From positions 1 through 38,425 of the forward strand of contig JBFWMD010000031.1 in the NCBI GenBank assembly GCA_050251775.1: a stretch of 38,425 nucleotides of DNA, in the 5' to 3' direction. Source of the DNA: Paucidesulfovibrio sp050251775 (GTDB lineage: Bacteria; Desulfobacterota; Desulfovibrionia; Desulfovibrionales; Desulfovibrionaceae). Shown piece by piece: positions 33,043 to 38,425 of this stretch (position 1 is its first letter; each line of letters begins with the position of its first letter). The translations under genes were made by a program, and so were the position numbers. The notes beneath the pieces are model-generated. The model did no database searches. It was not told the DNA's origin and worked only from the letters and a program-made list of their open reading frames with translations.

Positions 33043-33690
33043 ATGGCAAGAAGGCAGCAGGAAAAATCGCGACAGACCAAAGAGGAGCTTCTGGTATCGG
33101 CCATGTCGCTTTTCGGCCGCAAAGGCTTCGCCGCCACGACCATCGCCGAGATCACCAAGGAAGCGGGCTACGCCAAGGGCAGCTTCTACAGCCACTGGGC
33201 AGGCAAAGACGATATTTTCCTGGAGATCCTCGAACGAAAAATGGGCCAATACCGTGAGGAACGCTCCCGCAAAATCCGGGAGGCCGTCACTTTCGAAGAT
33301 TGCTTCGATGTCATCTGGGACTTTCTCGAATCCATCATGGACGACATGAACTGGTCCAAGGTCTTCCTGGAATTCACCGTCCACGCCGCGCGCGACGATC
33401 GGCTCAAGGCTGAATTGAACCGCAGCAAATACCGCCTTTCCAACGAGATTTTCAAGGAACTCATCGGTGATTATGTCCTGGCCGATTGCGCTCCGGAAAA
33501 GATCGGCTCCCTGAATACCGCCCTTTTCGAAGGATTCCTGATCCAAAACGTATTGCAAACCGACGTGCTCAGCCGTCAGGACGTACGCCGAGCCGCGCTC
33601 GCCCTTGCCAAGGCCCATTGCCTCGGCGAACAAAAGCGTTGCGACGCCACTGCCGGAACTGAACGCGAGAACCCCGAGAGTAAGGAGTAA
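33043..33690 (+). CDS. TetR-family transcriptional regulator
   Basis: This 215-residue repressor has the N-terminal helix-turn-helix (SAMSLFGRKGFAATTIAEIT, then KEAGYAKGSFYSHWAGKDDIF at about 20-60) and an all-helical ligand/dimerisation part. The charged tail (GEQKRCDATAGTERENPESKE) is likely disordered. GGAG lies a few bases before the ATG. It starts 10 bp after the second palindrome and ends two bases before dctP, so it very likely regulates itself and the TRAP genes from one promoter. The inducer is unknown; a transported carboxylate is a natural guess. Confidence 0.9.
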   Translation: MARRQQEKSRQTKEELLVSAMSLFGRKGFAATTIAEITKEAGYAKGSFYSHWAGKDDIFLEILERKMGQYREERSRKIREAVTFEDCFDVIWDFLESIMDDMNWSKVFLEFTVHAARDDRLKAELNRSKYRLSNEIFKELIGDYVLADCAPEKIGSLNTALFEGFLIQNVLQTDVLSRQDVRRAALALAKAHCLGEQKRCDATAGTERENPESKE

Positions 33691-33692
33691 CC

Positions 33693-34709
33693 ATGCGCTG
33701 GCAAAGACTTTTTTTGCTGTTTCTGGCCCTTGCGTTGATGGCTCCGGCCCTGCCCGCCCAGGCAGGCCCCATCAAGCTGAGCTACAGCTGCTTCTTCCCG
33801 CCGACACATGTGCAGTCGCAACTGGCCGAGGCCTGGTGTCGTGAGGTGGAAAAACGCACGGACGGCAAGGTCCAGATCGACTACTACCCCGGCGGGACTC
33901 TGACCAAGGCCAACCAGTGCTATGACGGCGTGGTCGAAGGCATCTCCGACATCGGATTTTCCGCGCTGGCTTATTCCCGGGGCCGCTTCCCGGTCATGGC
34001 CGCCGTTGACCTGCCCCTGGGCTACACCTCGGGCATGGCCGCCACCAGCGTGGCCAATCTGGTCTTCGAGCAGTTCAAGCCTGCGGAGCTGAACGATGTA
34101 CAGGTCATGTACTTCAATGCCCACGGCCCCGGACTGCTGCATACCAAGGGCAAGCCCGTGCGCACCCTGGAAGACTTGGCGGGCCTGAAGATCCGCGCCA
34201 CCGGCAACAGCGCCCTGCTCGTCCAGGCCCTGGGCGCGACCCCCGTGGCCCAGTCCATGCCCGACGCCTACCAGAGCATCCAGAAGGGCGTCGTGGACGG
34301 CGGCATGTACCCCGTGGAGACCAACAAAGGCTGGAAAATGGCGGAAGTAGTCGATTACATGACCGAAAACTTTTCCACGGGTTACACCACCACCTTCTTC
34401 GTGGTCATGAACAAGGACCGCTGGGCCGAACTGCCCGCCGATGTGCAGGCCACCATCACTGCGATCAACAAGGAATGGATCGGCAAGCACGGCCAGGCTT
34501 GGGACGTAAGCGATGTGGTGGGCCGCGAAACCTTCCTTGCGGAGCCCGGCAACGAGATCATCCCTCAAGATCCGGCGGAATCCGCGCGCTGGAAGGCGGC
34601 GGCCGCTCCGATCCTCGACGCCTATGCCAAGGATGTCGCCTCCAAGGGCATCGACGGCAAGGCCGTGCTGGATTTCACTGTCAACAAGCTGAATGAGCTA
34701 CAGAAGTAG
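33693..34709 (+). CDS. dctP: TRAP transporter substrate-binding protein (DctP family)
   Basis: This 338-residue periplasmic receptor has a signal peptide (MRWQRLFLLFLALALMAPALPAQA, cut near 24) and the DctP fold. The conserved carboxylate-binding Arg is Arg168 in GLKIRATGNSALLVQALG, and the typical SMPDAYQSIQKGVVDGG follows. The ligand is probably an organic acid; the exact one cannot be read. It is the first transporter gene after tetR. A 16-bp perfect hairpin lies between its stop and dctQ. Confidence 0.93.
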   Translation: MRWQRLFLLFLALALMAPALPAQAGPIKLSYSCFFPPTHVQSQLAEAWCREVEKRTDGKVQIDYYPGGTLTKANQCYDGVVEGISDIGFSALAYSRGRFPVMAAVDLPLGYTSGMAATSVANLVFEQFKPAELNDVQVMYFNAHGPGLLHTKGKPVRTLEDLAGLKIRATGNSALLVQALGATPVAQSMPDAYQSIQKGVVDGGMYPVETNKGWKMAEVVDYMTENFSTGYTTTFFVVMNKDRWAELPADVQATITAINKEWIGKHGQAWDVSDVVGRETFLAEPGNEIIPQDPAESARWKAAAAPILDAYAKDVASKGIDGKAVLDFTVNKLNELQK

Positions 34710-34721
34710 ATTCCCCATGAC

Positions 34722-34758
34722 CAAGGAAAAGGCAGGCCCGGAGCCTGCCTTTTCCTTG
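34722..34758 (+). terminator. 16-bp perfect hairpin between dctP and dctQ
   Basis: CAAGGAAAAGGCAGGC (34722-34737) pairs perfectly with GCCTGCCTTTTCCTTG (34743-34758) around a CCGGA loop. No T run follows, so it is more likely a partial terminator or an mRNA 3'-end stabiliser that lets the binding protein be made in excess over the membrane subunits. Confidence 0.7.
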
Positions 34759-34783
34759 ACCCCAAACCGGCTCCGCAAAGCCC

Positions 34784-35290
34784 ATGGTGATCCTGATGCA
34801 AGCGCTTTTCACCCTACTGGACAAAACCCGCGTGTACATGCGCGCCCTGGCCGCCTTCTGCCTCTGCTGCATGGCCCTGGTCACGGGAACGGACGTGGTC
34901 GGCAGGTTCGTGGGCCGTCCTGTTTTCGGCTCCGAAGAGATCGTGACCATGCTTGCCGTGTTCGTGGTCGGCCTGAGCCTGCCGGACGCCCACGCCGAAC
35001 GCAGCCACATCGGTGTGGAGATCTTCGTGCGCTACATGCCCCGCGCTCTGCGGCGCGGCCTGCGCATGGTCACCACGGCCACCGCCCTGGGGCTCTTTGG
35101 CGTCGTTACCTGGCGCATGGCAGACTACGCTCTGACCATGCGCGAATCCGGCGTGCGCTCCATGAATCTGCAACTCCCGGAATATCTGGTCGTTTTCGTG
35201 CTCGCCTTCGGCTTCCTGATCTTCACCCTCCACCTGCTGCGGGACGTGCTGGAGTTCTTCAACCCGAATCCCGCCAAAGGGACGGATTAG
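34784..35290 (+). CDS. dctQ: TRAP transporter small membrane subunit (DctQ family)
   Basis: This 168-residue protein has four membrane helices (about residues 20-38, 52-70, 96-113 and 134-155) and the family's GSEEIVTMLAVFVVGLSLPDAHAERSHIGVEI segment between helices 2 and 3. It joins DctM to form the sodium-driven TRAP membrane complex. The start is either the ATG at 34784 or the ATG at 34796, which has GGTGAT a few bases upstream. dctM begins three bases after its stop. Confidence 0.92.
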   Translation: MVILMQALFTLLDKTRVYMRALAAFCLCCMALVTGTDVVGRFVGRPVFGSEEIVTMLAVFVVGLSLPDAHAERSHIGVEIFVRYMPRALRRGLRMVTTATALGLFGVVTWRMADYALTMRESGVRSMNLQLPEYLVVFVLAFGFLIFTLHLLRDVLEFFNPNPAKGTD

Positions 35291-35293
35291 CGC

Positions 35294-36607
35294 ATGGACG
35301 CGACTCTTCTCGGCATCGTCGGCATCGTGGTCATGATCCTGCTGTTCATGACCCGCATGCCCGTGGCCTATGTCATGACCCTGGTGGGCTTTGTGGGCTT
35401 CAGCATCGTGGTTTCGCCCAAGGGCGGCATGAACCTGCTCTCCCGCAACATCTATTCGGCCTTTGCCTCCTATGATCTGAGCACCATTCCGCTGTTCATT
35501 CTCATGGGCCAGATCGCCTTCAACTGCGGCATCAGCCGCAAGCTCTACGACACGGCCTACCGCTTCTTCGGCCACGTCAACGGCGGCCTGGCCATGGCCA
35601 CGGTCACGGCCTGCACCGGCTTCGGGTCCATCTGCGGCTCCAGCCCGGCCACGGCCGCCACCATGGCCACCGTGGGCATCCCGGAAATGAAGCGGTTTGG
35701 GTATTCGGACGCACTGGCCACGGGATCCGTGGCGTCGGGTGGCGGCTTGGGCATGATCATGCCGCCCAGCGTGGTGCTTATTGTCTACGGCGTGCTCACG
35801 GAACAGTCCATCGGCGAACTCTTTGTGGCCGGAATCCTGCCCGCTCTGCTGCTGACCCTGCTCTTCATCCTGGCCATCTGGATCGTCTGCCGCCTGGACC
35901 CGAACCAGGGGCCTCCGGGCGAACGTTTCAGCCTGGGGGACCGCCTGCGCTCCCTGTCGGGTCTGGTGGATACCCTGGCCGTGTTTCTGCTTGTGGTGGG
36001 CGGCATGTTTCTGGGCTGGTTCACGCCCACGGAAGCAGCCTCCGTGGGAGTGCTCGGCATGGCCGGACTGGCCCTGCTGCGGCGCAAACTGACCTGGAAA
36101 GCGCTGATCAAATCCCTGCACGAAACCCTGCGCACCTCCTGCATGGTACTTTTTCTCATTGCCGGGGCCGTGGTCTTCGGCAAATTCCTTGCGGTGACAC
36201 GCATCCCCTTTGACATCGCCTCCTGGGTCGCCGCCTTTGACCTGCCCTCCTATGCCATCATGGCCGTCATCGTGCTGATCTACTTCATCGGCGGCTGTTT
36301 TATGGATTCCCTGGCCCTGATCATGCTAACCATCCCGGTGTTCTATCCCGTGGTCCAGAACCTGGGCTACGATCCGATCTGGTTCGGCATCATCATTGTC
36401 CTGGTCACGGAAATGGGCGTGATTACCCCGCCCGTGGGCATCAATGTCTATGTTGTCTACGGCATCACCCAGCAATTGCGGACCGGAATCCGGCTGGAAT
36501 CCATCTTCAAAGGCATCGCCCCCTTTCTGCTCTCCATCGTGGTGGGCATCGCTCTGCTCTTCCTCTTCCCCCAGTTGATCCTCTGGCTGCCCGCGCTGAT
36601 GTATTAG
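35294..36607 (+). CDS. dctM: TRAP transporter large membrane subunit (DctM family)
   Basis: This 437-residue protein has about twelve membrane helices. Family marks are the first helix with MTRMPVAYVMTLVGFVG, ATVTACTGFGSICGSSPATAATMATVG, GSVASGGGLGMIMPPSVVLIVYG and VTEMGVITPPVGINVYVVYG. It is the translocation channel, driven by a sodium gradient. A bidirectional hairpin terminator starts 33 bp after its stop and ends the tetR-dctPQM operon. Confidence 0.95.
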   Translation: MDATLLGIVGIVVMILLFMTRMPVAYVMTLVGFVGFSIVVSPKGGMNLLSRNIYSAFASYDLSTIPLFILMGQIAFNCGISRKLYDTAYRFFGHVNGGLAMATVTACTGFGSICGSSPATAATMATVGIPEMKRFGYSDALATGSVASGGGLGMIMPPSVVLIVYGVLTEQSIGELFVAGILPALLLTLLFILAIWIVCRLDPNQGPPGERFSLGDRLRSLSGLVDTLAVFLLVVGGMFLGWFTPTEAASVGVLGMAGLALLRRKLTWKALIKSLHETLRTSCMVLFLIAGAVVFGKFLAVTRIPFDIASWVAAFDLPSYAIMAVIVLIYFIGGCFMDSLALIMLTIPVFYPVVQNLGYDPIWFGIIIVLVTEMGVITPPVGINVYVVYGITQQLRTGIRLESIFKGIAPFLLSIVVGIALLFLFPQLILWLPALMY

Positions 36608-36639
36608 CGGGAACAAGCGAAAACAATACGACACCAAAA

Positions 36640-36675
36640 AGAACGCCCGATTTGCGCCGGGCGTTCTCTTTGTTT
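36640..36675. terminator. Bidirectional intrinsic terminator
   Basis: AGAACGCCCG (36640-36649) and CGGGCGTTCT (36658-36667) form a 10-bp stem with an 8-base loop. On the plus strand a T-rich CTTTGTTTG follows; on the minus strand the stem is followed by TTTTTGG. It serves dctM and the converging symporter gene. Confidence 0.85.
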
Positions 36676-36723
36676 GACCGGTTCGTTGAACTGAACCGTC
36701 CTTATTGAATGGAGTACAAATGC

Positions 36724-38313
36724 CTATGCCGGGGAAACAATCTCCTGGAGTCGCTGCGTGGGTACGATGCAAGACATGGAGAGCAGCCAGAAGCCGAGCA
36801 CCAGAAGGAAGAGGAACATGCCGAGCAGCCCGGTGCTATACATCCAACCGGAGAAGAACAGCAGACTGATCAGGAAGCCGACCGCCATGATCCCGCCGAT
36901 GACGCCCATCAGCCGGCGTCCTTTGGTGGGTGCGGCGAACTGCCAGTTGCCTTCGGCCAGGGAAAAGAGCGTCATGGCCAGAATGTTCGCGGTCATGCCG
37001 ACCCAAACCGGGTGGGTGTTCAGGAAAAAGCTCCCCACGGCCCAGCCGCCCAGATGGTTCCAGAGCAAACCGCCGCCGAACCCGGCCAGTAGCGCGGCCA
37101 CAACCCCCCGACGAGTGGCCACGGGCCAGAACAAAGCCGTGACGACAGGGGCAAAGGTGGCGCCATTGCGGGCGGTCCAGGCAAAGATGTTCCACCAGGC
37201 GGTCTGCTCGGAACGCAGGAAGCCGAAGAGGATCATCATGCAGGTCAGCAGGAGCAAGGACCAGCGGGTGTAGCGCACCAGTTGCGCATCCGTGGCCTGC
37301 GGGTTCAATGCGCTGCCCACGTCGCGCCCCAGGCTCGTGGCGCCCGAGAACTGGCAGGGAGCGCCCCAACCCAGCGCACAAGCCCAGATACCAAGGCTGA
37401 AGATGCCCACCAGGGGGGCAGGCAGGTTCTGCATCAGATACGTGGGCACGGCCACGAGTCCACGGCTGATACCCGGCACGACCTGGTGTGCGGCCAAGCC
37501 CACCAGCACGCCCATACCGATGAAGATCACATTGAATCCCGCAGCGATGAAGAGTCCCTTGCGGCCTTCGTCCGCGGTCTTGCAGGAAAGCGCCATCTGG
37601 AACGCGGCCTGGGCCAGCAGCACGTTGATCCAGAAGGTTCCGAACCAGGCCAGGATGCGCTGGAGCCCCACTGCCTGCGGGTTGAACATCTCCGGTTGGG
37701 TCTGGGCCAAATCGCGCAGGCCGGCCACGCCCGGATTGACAAAGAAGGCATAGAGCAAGACAGCAAACATGGCCATGTAGACGAAGAAGTTGGCGGTCTG
37801 CGTGAAGGCCACGGACCACATGCCGCCTGAAACCAGGTAGATGTAGAGCAGGACACCCGTGATGGCCACGGAAATCATCAAATCCAGACCCGTTATGGCG
37901 TTGATGCAAGAGGCAAAGGCCAACGCCGTGGCCACGGACCACATGGGGAAGGTGAAAGCCGTGATGCCCCCGGCAATGGCTTTGGCCCACCGCCCGTACT
38001 TGTCGCCGATCAGGCCGGAGATGGTCACCATCATTTTCTTGCGCAACGGGCCGATCAACAGCACCGCGATGATCAGCACATGCGACATTTCGGCCACACC
38101 GTACCAAATGGCGGAAAGTCCCTTGAGATAGGACGTTTCCAAAATGGCGATGAACGTGGAGCCGGAAAACAGCCCCGTAATGCAGAAAGCAACGGTCCAA
38201 CGGTTGAAGGAGCGCCCCCCCACAAAGAAATCTTCGCCTGCGGCAGACTTACGACGGGCAATCATGCTGAAGGTGATCAGCACCGCAGTATAGGCGAAGG
38301 TGTGAGTAGCCAT
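36724..38313 (-). CDS. Sodium:solute symporter family (SSS) transporter
   Basis: This 529-residue polytopic protein has about thirteen helices. Family features include DFFVGGRSFNRW after the first helix, GLFSGSTFIAILETSYLKG, SGGMWSVAFTQTANFFVYM and GWGAPCQFSGATSLGRDVGSALNP. SSS proteins take up solutes such as amino acids, short-chain acids or nucleosides with sodium; the substrate here is unknown. The first helix is close to the start, so the ATG at 38313 fits, though the ribosome site is weak. The 112 bp upstream to the window edge show nothing clear. It converges on the TRAP operon. Confidence 0.92.
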   Translation of the reverse strand: MATHTFAYTAVLITFSMIARRKSAAGEDFFVGGRSFNRWTVAFCITGLFSGSTFIAILETSYLKGLSAIWYGVAEMSHVLIIAVLLIGPLRKKMMVTISGLIGDKYGRWAKAIAGGITAFTFPMWSVATALAFASCINAITGLDLMISVAITGVLLYIYLVSGGMWSVAFTQTANFFVYMAMFAVLLYAFFVNPGVAGLRDLAQTQPEMFNPQAVGLQRILAWFGTFWINVLLAQAAFQMALSCKTADEGRKGLFIAAGFNVIFIGMGVLVGLAAHQVVPGISRGLVAVPTYLMQNLPAPLVGIFSLGIWACALGWGAPCQFSGATSLGRDVGSALNPQATDAQLVRYTRWSLLLLTCMMILFGFLRSEQTAWWNIFAWTARNGATFAPVVTALFWPVATRRGVVAALLAGFGGGLLWNHLGGWAVGSFFLNTHPVWVGMTANILAMTLFSLAEGNWQFAAPTKGRRLMGVIGGIMAVGFLISLLFFSGWMYSTGLLGMFLFLLVLGFWLLSMSCIVPTQRLQEIVSPA

Positions 38314-38425
38314 CCATTTTGAGAATCTTCGTCACGTTAGGTGAGAACGGCTTTTCGCTCACTCCGCACGTTGGAATACCCTTTGCTACGCGCACGCGCG
38401 CGAGAAACACCTACCACAACGGCTC

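Noticed and set aside
34814..36121. 435-codon open frame on the minus strand
   Set aside because: It is antisense to dctQ-dctM, with a His/Ala/Asp-rich composition typical of a shadow of membrane-protein genes.
1..38425. CRISPR arrays, prophage or insertion sequences
   Set aside because: No regularly spaced direct repeats and no transposase, phage structural or cas genes were seen. The single tyrosine recombinase looks like a housekeeping Xer protein.

Overview
The window looks like the chromosome of a sulfate-reducing deltaproteobacterium of the Desulfovibrionales. It is GC-rich, and three neighbourhoods point that way. First, hemA, a CcsA/HemX-like gene and a precorrin-2 dehydrogenase form one heme/siroheme operon. 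Second, a signal-peptide-bearing (periplasmic) CbiK chelatase sits with a BtuFCD-type importer and cobI, the arrangement I recall from Desulfovibrio vulgaris. Third, lysine/mDAP synthesis appears to use an LL-diaminopimelate aminotransferase (DapL) with LysA. Species identity is inference; no rRNA or tRNA gene was seen.

Layout. 1-223: start of adk (minus strand, cut by the window edge). 371-757: small membrane protein of unknown role. 754-5100 (minus): compact tetrapyrrole operon sirC > ccsA-like > hemA > unknown 115-aa protein > tilS. 5174-9112 (plus): a REC-PAS-GGDEF protein followed by two glycosyltransferases (GT9 and CgeB-like). 9148-17624 (minus): long run HIT > lapA-like > lapB-like > mutS > lipoprotein > lysA > rsmE > rarA. 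17856-21484 (minus): xerD coupled to a large DHH-CBS-CBS-tRNA nucleotidyltransferase fusion. 21664-24430 (plus): dapL, folK, a small TRASH-like membrane-anchored protein, and a transaldolase/FSA-family gene.

24431-25356 is a gene-poor stretch of visibly lower GC. 25357-27603 encodes a large exported repeat protein. At 27636-27822 there is a clear cobalamin riboswitch, followed by a GNRA-loop terminator that competes with another hairpin. It leads into cbiK(P)-btuC-btuD-btuF-cobI. A convergent bactofilin gene follows. Then comes a TetR-controlled TRAP transporter operon (tetR-dctP-dctQ-dctM), with two tandem palindromic operators in front of tetR and a bidirectional terminator at its end. The window closes with a sodium:solute symporter on the minus strand.

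The most interesting system is the B12-riboswitch operon. It appears to encode, in order, a periplasmic cobalt (or metal) chelatase for sirohydrochlorin, an ABC importer with its binding protein, and the next cytoplasmic enzyme of the corrin pathway (C20 methyltransferase). The order suggests, but does not prove, that a metallated tetrapyrrole or cobalt itself is handled outside the cytoplasmic membrane and delivered to CobI/CbiL inside. Other points worth checking are folK, which has a perfect Shine-Dalgarno sequence placed before an ATC codon; a Cys/Asp-rich tail on HemA; and a terminator hairpin only 27 bp before the transaldolase start codon.
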